Positions 35,919-45,952 of a stretch of DNA of 64,000 nucleotides are shown one piece after another. Positions within the stretch are counted from its first letter, which is position 1. Each line of letters starts with the position of its first letter. Made by a program: the position numbers and the translations under genes. Under the pieces are notes generated by a model. It saw nothing but the letters and a program-made list of their open reading frames with translations. It was not told the DNA's origin and made no database searches. The DNA lies in assembly GCA_947500385.1 (NCBI GenBank), contig CANMSA010000016.1, positions 92,733 to 156,732 of the forward strand, given 5' to 3'. The stretch comes from an uncultured Flavobacteriaceae bacterium. GTDB taxonomy: Bacteria; Bacteroidota; Bacteroidia; Flavobacteriales; Flavobacteriaceae.

Positions 35919-38918
35919 ATGATTAAACTCAAAATTGTAACGATGGCTTTGCTGCTATTTTCGGTTCAAAGCATCTTTTCACAAACCAAGACCGTAAGTG
36001 GCGTGGTCTCCGATGAGACCGGCACCCCACTACCGGGAGCTACCGTTGTGGTAGCAGGTACTTCTAACGGTACCACGACCGACTTTGATGGAAACTACCG
36101 TATTCAGGAAGTGAAGGATACCGACCAACTGGCTTTCTCTTATATTGGTATGCGAACGCAAACGATTTCGGTCGGTACGCAAACAACCATTAATGTAAGC
36201 TTGATAGAATCGGCAGAGGCATTGAGCGAAGTGGTGGTAGTTGCCTACGGAACGCAGAGCAGAGCAACGGTTACCGGTGCCGTATCGGTAGTCGATTCTG
36301 AGGAAATTGCGGCGATTCCCGTAACCAATGCGGAACAGGCTTTACAAGGTAGAGCGGCTGGTTTGAGCGTTGTCAACAATGGTGTTCCCGGTTCCACGCC
36401 CTCGGTACTTATTAGAGGATTGGGGTCCATCGGCAATAATAGCCCGTTGTTCGTGATCGACGGTGTCATTGTGGGGAACCTCTCTGGAATAAGTCCCAAT
36501 GATATTGAAAACATCTCTATTCTTAAAGACGCATCCACTACCGCTCTTTATGGGGCCCAAGGATCCAACGGCGTAGTGTTGGTGACTACTAAAAAAGGAA
36601 GAAAAGGAAAAGGTGAAATAGCCTTTAGCACCTATACCGGATTCGCAACTTTTTCAAAGCGATACGATGTTCTGGAAACGCCAGATTATTTACAATACGC
36701 GGCGGACTTAGGGGTCGTACCCAACAGGCCGGCGGAATTCTTTCAAAACAACGTAGACTATCAAGACGAGATTTTTACTACGGGACTGTTACAAGATTAC
36801 AACTTGAGTTACTCCGGAGGGGGCGAGAAAGGTACTTACCGTTTTTCGGGTGAGTATTTAAAACAAGAAGGAGTCTTGGTGAAAACAGGGTTCGAGCGAC
36901 TTTCTTTTAGGGTAAATAGTGAAACGCAGATCGGAAAACTAAAAGTAGGGCAAACCATGTCGGTAGCATTTGGCAAGCAAAACCCGGAGCTAAGCGGTGG
37001 TGGTAGAACCATTATTGAACATGCGGTCAAGGCCGCTCCGTACCTACCTATCTTCAACGCCGCTAATTTAGGTGGTTTTCAAGGCCCTTCCTCCTCTGCA
37101 GATGGCCAGGACGCAGAAAATCCGCTGCGTGTACAGACCTTGGGAGACGCTATTAATCGAAATCTCGGCATTATAGGAAATGTGTACGCCGAACTGGAAA
37201 TTTTTAAGGGCCTCAAGTACCGATCACAGGTCGGACTGGACTATTTTACCTTCAATAACAGCCGATTTGTGCCCTCGTTCAGCGATGACAGCGTCGCGGG
37301 AAGTACCACCCATGCGCAAGACTTTGCCGCCATTTCCCGAAACACCGGTTTTGGCCAAACCATCATCTACAACAACAGTATTACCTACAATACCACTTTT
37401 AATGAAAAGCACAACTTGGAATTTCTTGCGTTGATCGAAAAGTTTGAAGGCAAGAATACGAATATCGGGGCAAGTAGCAGAAATGCGGTGACCGATGAAG
37501 TAGATCAACTATCCAACGAGGATTCGAGCGTTGGTTCCGGTTCCGGGGAAACGAACAAATTGGGTTATGTGAGCAGGTTAAACTATAACTATGACAACCG
37601 ATACATTCTTTCTGGTTCTTTCAGACGTGATGCCTCTTCCCGTTTTGGTGCCAACAAACGCTGGGCCAACTTCTATTCTGGCTCTGTAGGATGGAATGTC
37701 GCCGGGGAAGCTTTTATGGAAAATACCCCTTTCAGCACCTTAAAACTAAGAGGAAGTTACGGTACCACAGGTAGTGACGCAATCGGTGATTATCGATTTG
37801 CCCCCTCCTTGGCCTCCGGGTTCGAGTATCCCATTGAGGGACAAGCGGCCTTTGGGGTCACCTCGAACGGTGGGGAAAATCCGGATCTTCAATGGGAATC
37901 AAAAGAATCCTTGAACATCGGACTTGATATTGGCATTGCCAACGAGAAATTTACAGCGACCATTGAATATTACGAGAATACCAGTAACGATCTATTGGTT
38001 AACATTCCCGCTCCGACATCCAATGGGTTCAATGCGGGAAGCATCGCTATCAACGCAGGTTCTGGAGAAACAAAAGGTTTCGAAGCCGTTCTGGGCTACA
38101 ACGACTATGAAGGGGACTTCAAATGGTCGGCCACGCTGAACCTTGGCACTTCCCAAAACGAGGTACTGAGTCTTGGCGGGTTGGAAGAATTTGTGGGTGC
38201 CGGTTTTAAAGGGGGAGGAAACATCTCTAGAACCGTGGTCGGGGAGCCGCTTTTCCATTTTTACGGATTGGTTTCGGACGGTATTTATCAGAACCAAGCG
38301 GAAGTAGATGCGGTCTTTACCGCCAATCCCGGCCAAACCACCGTACAACCTGGAGATATTCGCTTTAAGGATTTAAACGGCGATGGCGACATCACTTCCG
38401 AGGACAGGGCCATTATTGGCAATCCGTATCCAGATTTCACCTATGGTTTTAATCTAAGCGCCGATTACAAGAACATTGATTTCAACATGTTTATCACCGG
38501 GATTCAAGGAAATGACGTTTTTAACACCAACACCTATGATTTGGTAGGCGGTGCCAATCGTCTTTTTAATGTGAGCCAAGAATACTATGAAAACCGTTGG
38601 ACGCCGAGCAATCCGTCTACCACAACACCTCGATCCAATGGCGCTCCACAAAACAATGGTGTTTCCGATCGCTTTGTCGAGGATGGATCATTTACCCGTC
38701 TAAAAAACATCACCTTGGGCTACACGATTCCCAATCGCATGTTCAATGAATATGTTTCTAAAGTACGGGTCTACGCAAGTGGTCAGAACTTGGTAACCAT
38801 CACCGACTATTCCGGGCTAGATCCAGAAATTGGAAAAGGAAATCAAGAGTTTGGGGTAGATCGAGGAAACTACCCTCAACCAAAAACATTTTTAATCGGC
38901 CTTCAAGTATCATTTTAA
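35919..38918 (+). CDS. SusC-family TonB-dependent transporter (xylan oligosaccharides)
   Basis: Outer-membrane pore of 999 aa. Signal peptide ending SIFSQ, then a carboxypeptidase-D-like domain (about 22-105) with GTTTDFDGNYRI. The TonB-box/plug start is EVVVVAYGTQSRATVTGAVSVV, a plug with LFVIDGV and the barrel follow, ending in Phe (LQVSF). The two SusC proteins in the window share the layout but differ throughout the barrel, as expected for different glycans. It is followed 10 bp later by its SusD partner. The xylan substrate is inferred from the GH10/GH43 neighbours. Confidence 0.94.
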   Translation: MIKLKIVTMALLLFSVQSIFSQTKTVSGVVSDETGTPLPGATVVVAGTSNGTTTDFDGNYRIQEVKDTDQLAFSYIGMRTQTISVGTQTTINVSLIESAEALSEVVVVAYGTQSRATVTGAVSVVDSEEIAAIPVTNAEQALQGRAAGLSVVNNGVPGSTPSVLIRGLGSIGNNSPLFVIDGVIVGNLSGISPNDIENISILKDASTTALYGAQGSNGVVLVTTKKGRKGKGEIAFSTYTGFATFSKRYDVLETPDYLQYAADLGVVPNRPAEFFQNNVDYQDEIFTTGLLQDYNLSYSGGGEKGTYRFSGEYLKQEGVLVKTGFERLSFRVNSETQIGKLKVGQTMSVAFGKQNPELSGGGRTIIEHAVKAAPYLPIFNAANLGGFQGPSSSADGQDAENPLRVQTLGDAINRNLGIIGNVYAELEIFKGLKYRSQVGLDYFTFNNSRFVPSFSDDSVAGSTTHAQDFAAISRNTGFGQTIIYNNSITYNTTFNEKHNLEFLALIEKFEGKNTNIGASSRNAVTDEVDQLSNEDSSVGSGSGETNKLGYVSRLNYNYDNRYILSGSFRRDASSRFGANKRWANFYSGSVGWNVAGEAFMENTPFSTLKLRGSYGTTGSDAIGDYRFAPSLASGFEYPIEGQAAFGVTSNGGENPDLQWESKESLNIGLDIGIANEKFTATIEYYENTSNDLLVNIPAPTSNGFNAGSIAINAGSGETKGFEAVLGYNDYEGDFKWSATLNLGTSQNEVLSLGGLEEFVGAGFKGGGNISRTVVGEPLFHFYGLVSDGIYQNQAEVDAVFTANPGQTTVQPGDIRFKDLNGDGDITSEDRAIIGNPYPDFTYGFNLSADYKNIDFNMFITGIQGNDVFNTNTYDLVGGANRLFNVSQEYYENRWTPSNPSTTTPRSNGAPQNNGVSDRFVEDGSFTRLKNITLGYTIPNRMFNEYVSKVRVYASGQNLVTITDYSGLDPEIGKGNQEFGVDRGNYPQPKTFLIGLQVSF

Positions 38919-38928
38919 AAAATTGAAT

Positions 38929-40416
38929 ATGAAAAAAGCAACATTTATACTCGCGATCTTTTTGGGCATAAGTACGATCAATTCGTGCTCGGAGAAAGAT
39001 TTGGAACTCGTGAACCCAAACCAATTATCGCCTGAAACCTTTTTTGCGAATGAGGCACAGGTGCAATCGGCGGTCAACTCTGCATATGCCAACTTACAAA
39101 CCTTTGCCCTCTACGGCCGTTTGTTATTTTATATGATGGATAATATGTCGCATGAGAATGCGGGCAACGCACAGCAAGAAGGCGATAAAGTCACCTATGC
39201 CGATTTTTCCTTTGATTCCAGTAATGGCCAAATAAGGGACTATTGGGACAGCTGTTATCGCGGCATCAACAAGGCAAATTTTGTCATTGCGAACGAAAGC
39301 TTGATTTTGGAAATTCCTGATGGAGAGCTGAGCGAAGTACGCAAACGAAAGTTCATAGGGGAGGCACGTTTTTTAAGGGCCCACTATTACTGGCTACTGG
39401 TAAATCGGTTTGGTGATATCCCTTTGCAGATTGGCGATGGTAGTGATCCGGAAGGCAAACCAAAAAGTCCCAAACAGGACGTAATGAATTTAATCGTGGC
39501 CGATTTGACCTATGCCGCCGCCAATTTGTTGCCAAAATCAGAAGAGGAAAACGGCAGAGCCACCAAAGGAGCGGCACAGGCATTTCTTGGAAAAGCATTG
39601 TTGTATCAAGAACAATATGCCCCTGCCCTAACTGCCTTCCAAAGTATGACGGGCTATGATCTGGAAGACGAATATTTTGACAATTTCAAGGAAGAGACCG
39701 AACATGGGGTGGAATCGGTATTCGAAGTATCCTATGATATTGCATTGGGAACGGCGGCAAAATGGAATGGCCCCGTGGGCGCCGGCGGTCCCAATCACGC
39801 TACTTTTAGAGGACAAGATTACGGGGTGCTCAATTGGTTCAATGTATATCCTTCAGATGATTTGGTAGCAGAATTCGAAGCCGGAGACAATCGTTTCCAG
39901 GGGAGTTTCTATGTGCCAGGGGATACGTATAACAACGGTGCGAATACCTTTGTTGAAAGCGATTTTGCCGAAAATGGCGGTAACGTGCGCAGTGTGGCAT
40001 GGAAGAAATATCAGAACTACTACAAACAAACTTCTGAAAACGAGGAATCGGGCATTAATGTGAAAGTAATACGCTATGCAGATGTATTATTGATGATGGC
40101 CGAATGTGAAAATGAAGTAGGTTCGCAAGCTACTGCGGTAGGCTATATAAACACCGTACGTGAACGGGCCGGGTTGGGCGACCTACCTACCTCGTTAAGC
40201 AAAGCGGAAGTCTTTGAAGCTATTATACACGAACGCAAAGTAGAACTATCGGGAGAGCAGGTGCGCTTCGATGATATTCTTCGATGGGGCATTGCCTCCA
40301 CCGCCTTAGCGGGTACTAATTTCCAAGGGGGGAAACACGAGCTATGGCCCATACCAGACGGGGAGATCAGCTCCAATGCCAATATGACTCCCGAAGACCA
40401 AAACCCAGGATATTAA
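38929..40416 (+). CDS. SusD/RagB-family glycan-binding lipoprotein (xylan)
   Basis: Surface lipoprotein of 495 aa that caps the SusC pore. Lipobox NSC puts the anchored Cys near residue 20 of MKKATFILAIFLG. It has the SusD marks: NPNQLSPETFFANEAQVQ at the N-terminus, ARFLRAHYYWLLVNRFGDIPL in the TPR-like region, and RYADVLLMMAECENEVG plus ERKVELSGEQVRFDDILRWG near the C-terminus. The ATG at 38929 was chosen over an upstream TTG. A terminator-like hairpin follows at 40456. Confidence 0.93.
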   Translation: MKKATFILAIFLGISTINSCSEKDLELVNPNQLSPETFFANEAQVQSAVNSAYANLQTFALYGRLLFYMMDNMSHENAGNAQQEGDKVTYADFSFDSSNGQIRDYWDSCYRGINKANFVIANESLILEIPDGELSEVRKRKFIGEARFLRAHYYWLLVNRFGDIPLQIGDGSDPEGKPKSPKQDVMNLIVADLTYAAANLLPKSEEENGRATKGAAQAFLGKALLYQEQYAPALTAFQSMTGYDLEDEYFDNFKEETEHGVESVFEVSYDIALGTAAKWNGPVGAGGPNHATFRGQDYGVLNWFNVYPSDDLVAEFEAGDNRFQGSFYVPGDTYNNGANTFVESDFAENGGNVRSVAWKKYQNYYKQTSENEESGINVKVIRYADVLLMMAECENEVGSQATAVGYINTVRERAGLGDLPTSLSKAEVFEAIIHERKVELSGEQVRFDDILRWGIASTALAGTNFQGGKHELWPIPDGEISSNANMTPEDQNPGY

Positions 40417-40455
40417 CGTTTTCAGATATGATAATTTTGTTGAGTTAGTTTAGTA

Positions 40456-40488
40456 AAAAAGCAGCATTTCGCAAGAGATGCTGTTTTT
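40456..40488 (+). terminator. intrinsic terminator after the SusCD pair
   Basis: AAAAAGCAGCAT (40456-40467) and ATGCTGTTTTT (40478-40488) pair with a 10-base loop that can extend the stem, followed by a T-run. It ends the SusCD transcript or reduces read-through into the next gene, and shows that the ATG at 40478 cannot be the real start of that gene. Confidence 0.75.
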
Positions 40489-40510
40489 GATTACAACCCA
40501 AACCAAAAAA

Positions 40511-43500
40511 ATGAACCATAGAGGCTTTTTCATTCTCATTTGCACTATTGCTATTGCTGCTTGCACGAGAGACCGCAAGCAAGTAGCGCCTGCCTACCAA
40601 GGGCCACTTTTTACCTCCGTTCCTGCCGAGCATTCGGGCATAGCCTTTAAAAATTCCGTTGTTCAAACAGATTCCTTCAACTGTGTGAACTATACCTACG
40701 CCCTATTGGGAGGTGGGGTGGCCGTCGGCGACCTCAACAATGATGGGTGGGAGGATCTATATTTCACCTCAAATCAAAAATCAAACAAACTATACCTCAA
40801 CAAGGGCGATTTTAAATTTGAAGATGACACAGCAGCCGCGGGAGTTAGTGATTCAACCGGTTGGAGCACCGGAGTGAGTATGGTAGATATCAACAACGAC
40901 GGTTGGTTAGATCTGTATGTTTGCAAATCTGCTTCTATCGAAGATAGGGAGGGCCGTAAAAATAAATTATTCATCAATTTAAAGAACGGTACTTTTAAGG
41001 AACAGGCCAAAGACTGGGGCCTAGACCACCCTGGATTTTCCATACAATCGTACTTTCTCGATTATGACAAAGACGGTGACCTTGACCTCTATCTGGTAAA
41101 TCACCGTGTTGATTTTGAAAATACCCTTCGAATTGAAAAAAGGGAAAACCAAAAGTTTTATCCCGAAACATCCGATCATTTGTTTCGAAACGATGGCCAT
41201 CGTTTTACCAATGTTACACCGCAGGCAGGTCTCGTCAACAAGGCTTGGGGATTAAGTGCTGCTATCGGCGACTTCAATAATGACGGTTGGCCCGACATTT
41301 ATGTCGCCAACGATTACATTGCTCCGGATCATCTGTACATAAACAATCGCAATGGGACCTTCTCCGATCAAATCGATACCCGATTAAAGCATATCAGTTA
41401 CAATAGCATGGGGGCAGATTTTTCAGATATCAATAATGACCTATTGCCAGATTTAATGGTCCTTGAAATGTCGGCTGAAGATCATGTGAGAAGTAAAGAA
41501 AATATGCCGACCATGAATACGGCCGGTTTTCAAAAAATTGTTTCCTCGGGCTACCACTACCCGTATATGGCCAACATGTTACAACTGAATAATGGCAATG
41601 GATCTTTTACCGAAATAGGCCAAATGGCGGGCGTTTCAAAGACCGATTGGAGCTGGGGACCACTGATTGCCGACTTTGACAACGATGGGTACAAAGACCT
41701 CTTTATCTCGAATGGAATCGAACGCAATTTTAGCAATCAAGACTACATTCGAACCGTTCAAAAAAACCTCGAACGCAATATTGTCATGACCGTATCGGAG
41801 GTAATCGATATGATGCCCTCGGAAAAACTGGTAAATTATGGATTCCGAAACAAGGGAAATCTCCAATTTGAGAATACCACACAGGCATGGGGCCTAACCG
41901 ATCAGATAAATACAAATGGAGTAGCCTATAGCGATTTGGATAACGACGGTGATTTGGATCTGGTTTTAAGTAATATGTCGGATACTGCCACCCTATACAA
42001 AAACCATTCACAGGCAAACTACTTAGACATTGTTTTGAAGGGTCCTCCCGGCAATACAACTGCTATTGGTGCCACGGTAACACTCTTTACCAGAGACGGA
42101 AAACAGCGTCAAGAGCTCTATACCAATAGAGGATATCAGTCTGCGGTCACCAAGGTGGTACATTTCGGATTGTCGGAAACCGAAACCGCAGATCGAGTAG
42201 AAGTGATATGGAGTGACGGGAAGGTATCGACACTTTCAAACATTGCGGCCAACCAACGGCTCCAGTTTGAATACGATCCCGATTCCGAAGCAAGGCATAC
42301 CAGACAAAAAGTGACCAGAAACGTTCAAGTGTTGTCCCCCAAAAAGAGCGGTATTGGATTTGAACACAAAGAAAATGGTTTTGACGATTTCTCGCGACAG
42401 ACCTTGCTTCCTCGAAAATACTCCCAACAGGGTCCTACCCTATCGGTCGGTGATATAAACGGGGATGGGCTAGATGATTTTTTTATCGGTGGGGCCCACG
42501 GCCAAACGGGAGCGTTTTATTTGCAGAACAGGCATGGCCATTTTGATAGCCTTCCGCAGTCTTCTTTTGAAAGAGATCGCAGTTATGAAGATCAGGGCTC
42601 CTTGCTCTTTGATGCCGATCAAGACGGTGACCTTGACTTGTATGTCTGCAGCGGTGGATACGAGTTGGAAGAACAGAGCAACCTGTTACAAGACAGGCTC
42701 TACCTCAATCAAGGGAACGGAACTTTTACAAGAAGCCTCCGACTACCTACAATGCTATCGAACACAAAAGCGGTCAAAGCCATTGACTCTGATAATGACG
42801 GGGACAAGGATTTGGTAATAGGAGGGCAAACAATTCCGGGCAAGTATCCGCTTTCAGCCCCATCTTATTTTTTAGAAAACAGCGAGGGAGCCTTTACAAT
42901 CGTCACGGAACAATTGGGTCCTGACTTCGCTCATGTTGGCATCGTAAACGATCTGTTGTTTTCCGATTATGACGACGATGGCGACGCCGATTTGTTCGTC
43001 GTTGGTGAATGGATGGCCCTGACCGTTTTTGAAAATCAAGACAACGTCTATGAACCGGCAAAAATAGAAGCCTTCGAAAACACTGAAGGATGGTGGAATA
43101 GCATCGCAGCGGTAGACTTGGATAAAGATGGTGATCTTGACTACCTTTTTGGAAACTTGGGAAAGAACAACAAGTTTCAGCCTACCAAGGAAAAACCCCT
43201 ACATATTTTTGGAGCAGACTTTGACGATAATGGACGGTATGATATGGTTCTAAGCAAATCTTACCAAGAAAAGTTGGTCCCCATACGCGGCAAGGAATGT
43301 TCTACAGAGCAGAATTCCTTTATCGCTGAAACAATACCCACTTTTAAACAGTTTGCGCAGTCTTCCTTGGCAGACATCTACGGGAAAGAGGCACTGGCCC
43401 ATGCCGACCATTGGCAGGCCACCCATTTTGGTTCCGCATATGCGTTGAATCTTGGTAACGGCCAGTTTCAATTGAAAGAACTTCCAAGCAGTGCCCAAAT

Positions 43501-43786
43501 GGGCCCTAGCCTGTCTTTCGCAATAGCGGATATAAACCAAGATGGCTACGAAGATGTCATCGGTGTCGGTGCCATACACGAATCGGAAGTAGAAACTATT
43601 CGATACGATGGGAACATTGGCTACATCTTAACAAGCGGGGCGGAAGGGCAAATGACTCCCTACAAAGATGTCAACCTGTATCTGGGAAAAAATGCAAAAG
43701 TCATTCAAAAAATACAAATAGGAAAGCAAACCCATTTCCTAATAGGAAATAATAACACGGGCTTGAATTTGATCCGCGCGTTTTAG
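40511..43786 (+). CDS. FG-GAP/VCBS-repeat protein with ASPIC/UnbV domain (CRTAC1 family)
   Basis: Lipoprotein of 1091 aa from MNHRGFFILICTIAIAAC, with the lipobox Cys at 18. It has two sets of integrin-like FG-GAP repeats with calcium-binding DxNxDGxxDL loops. Set 1 includes GDLNNDGWEDLYF, VDINNDGWLDLYV, GDFNNDGWPDIYV, ADFDNDGYKDLFI and SDLDNDGDLDLVL. After about residue 520 comes an ASPIC/UnbV segment (HFGLSETETADRVEVIWSDG), then set 2 with GDINGDGLDDFFI, FDADQDGDLDLYV and VDLDKDGDLDYLF. Such proteins often sit directly after SusCD pairs in Bacteroidota and are thought to bind glycan or stabilise the complex, but no function is proven. No catalytic motif is seen. Confidence 0.85.
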   Translation: MNHRGFFILICTIAIAACTRDRKQVAPAYQGPLFTSVPAEHSGIAFKNSVVQTDSFNCVNYTYALLGGGVAVGDLNNDGWEDLYFTSNQKSNKLYLNKGDFKFEDDTAAAGVSDSTGWSTGVSMVDINNDGWLDLYVCKSASIEDREGRKNKLFINLKNGTFKEQAKDWGLDHPGFSIQSYFLDYDKDGDLDLYLVNHRVDFENTLRIEKRENQKFYPETSDHLFRNDGHRFTNVTPQAGLVNKAWGLSAAIGDFNNDGWPDIYVANDYIAPDHLYINNRNGTFSDQIDTRLKHISYNSMGADFSDINNDLLPDLMVLEMSAEDHVRSKENMPTMNTAGFQKIVSSGYHYPYMANMLQLNNGNGSFTEIGQMAGVSKTDWSWGPLIADFDNDGYKDLFISNGIERNFSNQDYIRTVQKNLERNIVMTVSEVIDMMPSEKLVNYGFRNKGNLQFENTTQAWGLTDQINTNGVAYSDLDNDGDLDLVLSNMSDTATLYKNHSQANYLDIVLKGPPGNTTAIGATVTLFTRDGKQRQELYTNRGYQSAVTKVVHFGLSETETADRVEVIWSDGKVSTLSNIAANQRLQFEYDPDSEARHTRQKVTRNVQVLSPKKSGIGFEHKENGFDDFSRQTLLPRKYSQQGPTLSVGDINGDGLDDFFIGGAHGQTGAFYLQNRHGHFDSLPQSSFERDRSYEDQGSLLFDADQDGDLDLYVCSGGYELEEQSNLLQDRLYLNQGNGTFTRSLRLPTMLSNTKAVKAIDSDNDGDKDLVIGGQTIPGKYPLSAPSYFLENSEGAFTIVTEQLGPDFAHVGIVNDLLFSDYDDDGDADLFVVGEWMALTVFENQDNVYEPAKIEAFENTEGWWNSIAAVDLDKDGDLDYLFGNLGKNNKFQPTKEKPLHIFGADFDDNGRYDMVLSKSYQEKLVPIRGKECSTEQNSFIAETIPTFKQFAQSSLADIYGKEALAHADHWQATHFGSAYALNLGNGQFQLKELPSSAQMGPSLSFAIADINQDGYEDVIGVGAIHESEVETIRYDGNIGYILTSGAEGQMTPYKDVNLYLGKNAKVIQKIQIGKQTHFLIGNNNTGLNLIRAF

Positions 43787-43951
43787 AAAAACCCGGTTTA
43801 AAAAACAGCATCGCAAAAAGACATCGGATAAATTGCAAAATTGATAGTCTCAATGCCCCTAAAATAGGGATTTGATCAAATTTCGCATCAAAATGCTTCA
43901 GAAGTGCCATAGTTTGTTCCAATTGTAATATTAGAACATTCGCGGTAAAAA

Positions 43952-43959
43952 TATATTTG
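43952..43959 (+). promoter_or_regulatory. -7 box for the CBM lipoprotein/GH10 transcript
   Basis: TATATTTG, matching the Bacteroidota TAnnTTTG consensus, about 92 bp before the next start codon. A possible -33 TTG at 43923 is too far (26 bp). A 12-bp palindrome ATTTGATCAAAT (43870-43881) upstream is a possible regulator site of unknown owner. Confidence 0.5.
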
Positions 43960-44051
43960 AACAAATAAAGCGATGGCCGAGAGGGCTGTCGTATATGACT
44001 TTTTGCCATTACAAAACAGTATAACTAGCACAACGTTCAAACTAACAAAAA

Positions 44052-45932
44052 ATGAAGACTATGAAATCAATACGATTGCTACACTTTTTTCCGTTGCTCT
44101 TACTTCTTGGGGCTTGCTCCGAGGATGATACGGAAACCATTCCGACCCCAGAAGCAAGTTTTTCCATCACCGCTTCTCCCGATAATCCCAACTTTTACTA
44201 TCTGGACAATACGACGCCCAATGCGGAGGACCACTATAGCTTTTGGGACATTTCAGATGGAACACGCATCTTGGACGAGCCGGGCCTGGAAGTGTATGAA
44301 TTCAAAACCCCGGGACAATTTTCAATTACCTTGAACATTGTTGGGGATACGGGGGTCAAGAGTTCCTCTAGTATGATAATGGTCGGGGGGGCAGGACCTT
44401 CGTTTTGTGAAGATGAAACGGCAAAATTACTGGCGGGTACTTGCGCCGATGGGGAGACCGGGAAAACATGGGTTTGGAGTAAATTGGCGGGCGCCTACGG
44501 TGTGGGCCCGGGAACGGCCGGTAATGATAGTACAGACCCGTTTGATATCAGCTTTTTCAGCAGTCCTGAAAACACCTTTGTCCAAGAAGATGGGAGCACC
44601 TGCGTATATGATGATAAATACGTCTTTAAACAAGACTTGAACCTAACGTATGAGAACCAAAACAATGATAGCTATCAATGGATCTGGTCGTGGGCCAATG
44701 AAGAACTAGGCACCAATAATGGAGAGTTTGAAGATGGTTGTTATGCAAGTAGGGAGCCTGATTCGTCAAGCTGGACCATTGAGACCAGAACGGGCAGCGA
44801 TGGGGCCGATTACCCTTGGTTGATCCTTAGCAACGGTGCCTCCATTGCATATTACGAAGGAACATCGGAATATCAGATTTATAGCATTACCGAAGACAAA
44901 ATGGTACTGAGAAATGTGACTGCCGATCCAGGGGTGCCTTCTACCAACTGGCGTTATTACACATTGGTCAAAGAGGGTACCGTAGAAGATATTACCCCTC
45001 CCCCGCCACCACCGGCAGGAGACCTCGTGAACATACTGCTCAATGGGGAATTGGAATTGGGAGATGGTGATGATTTCACCAACTGGAGCAAGTTAAACGG
45101 TGCAGAGCGAATGACCGAGGAAACCGCGGACGTATTTGAAGGCAGCCGTGCCATGAAGGTGATGAACGAAGTTGATGGAAACCCTTGGGAAACACAACTA
45201 TCGAGCGACGCCGTGGCCACCGAAGTAGACGCACAATATACGGCCTCGGTCTGGATCAAGGGAGATGACGGCACCATACGCTTTTCAACAAATGCACAAT
45301 TGGGCAACGAACAGTATGCAGGTGACTTTACGGTTACGGCCGAATGGACCCAGTATACTTGGACCTTTACCGCAACTACCGAGCAAACTACCTTGGTTTT
45401 GGATATGGGAACCACCTTGGCCAACTATGTCGTTGATGGCATTGCCCTAGTAAAAGGCGATACGGCTTTCCCCGCTCCAGAACCGGAAGGGAATCCGGAT
45501 AACCTTGCGGTCAACGGGGATTTTGAATTGGGCGATGGCGACGACTTTACCAATTGGAGCAAGTTCAATGGCCCTGACAATATGACGGCCGAAACGACCG
45601 ACGTGCATGGGGGGGCAAGAGCCTTATTGGTAACCAATCCGGCCGATGGGAATCCTTGGGAAACGCAACTATCAAGTGATGCAATCGCCACTGAAATAGG
45701 AGTAGAATACACCGTATCGGCTTGGGTAAAAGGAGATGCGGCCGTTATTCGGTATTCGACCAACGCCCAGCTTGGAGATGAGCAATACGCCGGTGACTAC
45801 AACGTAACCGAAGATTGGTCGCAATACACTTGGTCTTTTACCGCTAGTACGGCAGAGACCACCATTGTACTCGATATGGGAACCACGGGCGGTACCTTTA
45901 TCGTGGATGATGTTGAAGTTGTAAAAAATTAG
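44052..45932 (+). CDS. surface glycan-binding lipoprotein with PKD-like domain and two CBM4/9-like modules
   Basis: SusE/F-position lipoprotein of 626 aa; lipobox LGAC with Cys near residue 22 and an acidic SEDDTET tail typical of surface export. A PKD-like domain (about 30-115) is followed by a middle region (about 120-315) with many Trp and Tyr and no named family. Two near-identical modules of about 140 aa each follow at 331-470 and 488-625. Both begin NGE/DFELGDGDDFTNWSK and end in a D-MGTT strand pair, the pattern of CBM4/9-like jelly rolls with a late aromatic-rich face. It is followed after 20 bp by the GH10 lipoprotein gene and probably holds xylan for that enzyme. Confidence 0.85.
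   Translation: MKTMKSIRLLHFFPLLLLLGACSEDDTETIPTPEASFSITASPDNPNFYYLDNTTPNAEDHYSFWDISDGTRILDEPGLEVYEFKTPGQFSITLNIVGDTGVKSSSSMIMVGGAGPSFCEDETAKLLAGTCADGETGKTWVWSKLAGAYGVGPGTAGNDSTDPFDISFFSSPENTFVQEDGSTCVYDDKYVFKQDLNLTYENQNNDSYQWIWSWANEELGTNNGEFEDGCYASREPDSSSWTIETRTGSDGADYPWLILSNGASIAYYEGTSEYQIYSITEDKMVLRNVTADPGVPSTNWRYYTLVKEGTVEDITPPPPPPAGDLVNILLNGELELGDGDDFTNWSKLNGAERMTEETADVFEGSRAMKVMNEVDGNPWETQLSSDAVATEVDAQYTASVWIKGDDGTIRFSTNAQLGNEQYAGDFTVTAEWTQYTWTFTATTEQTTLVLDMGTTLANYVVDGIALVKGDTAFPAPEPEGNPDNLAVNGDFELGDGDDFTNWSKFNGPDNMTAETTDVHGGARALLVTNPADGNPWETQLSSDAIATEIGVEYTVSAWVKGDAAVIRYSTNAQLGDEQYAGDYNVTEDWSQYTWSFTASTAETTIVLDMGTTGGTFIVDDVEVVKN
45042..45929 (+). repeat. tandem duplication of a CBM-like module inside the surface lipoprotein gene
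   Basis: Unit 1 starts at 45042 and unit 2 at 45513, a period of 471 bp or 157 codons including the linker. The encoded modules are highly similar, for example both contain NPWETQLSSDA, RxSTNAQLG and EQYAGD. At DNA level many synonymous changes are visible, so the duplication is old or has been maintained by selection. Confidence 0.85.
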
Positions 45933-45952
45933 AACCAGATTAAAAAATAAAG

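Noticed and set aside
35696..35932. 78-aa minus-strand ORF before the xylan SusC gene, with hydrophobic stretches
   Set aside because: It overlaps the SusC start and lies in the divergent promoter region; composition looks like the reverse of AT-rich DNA and no motif is present.
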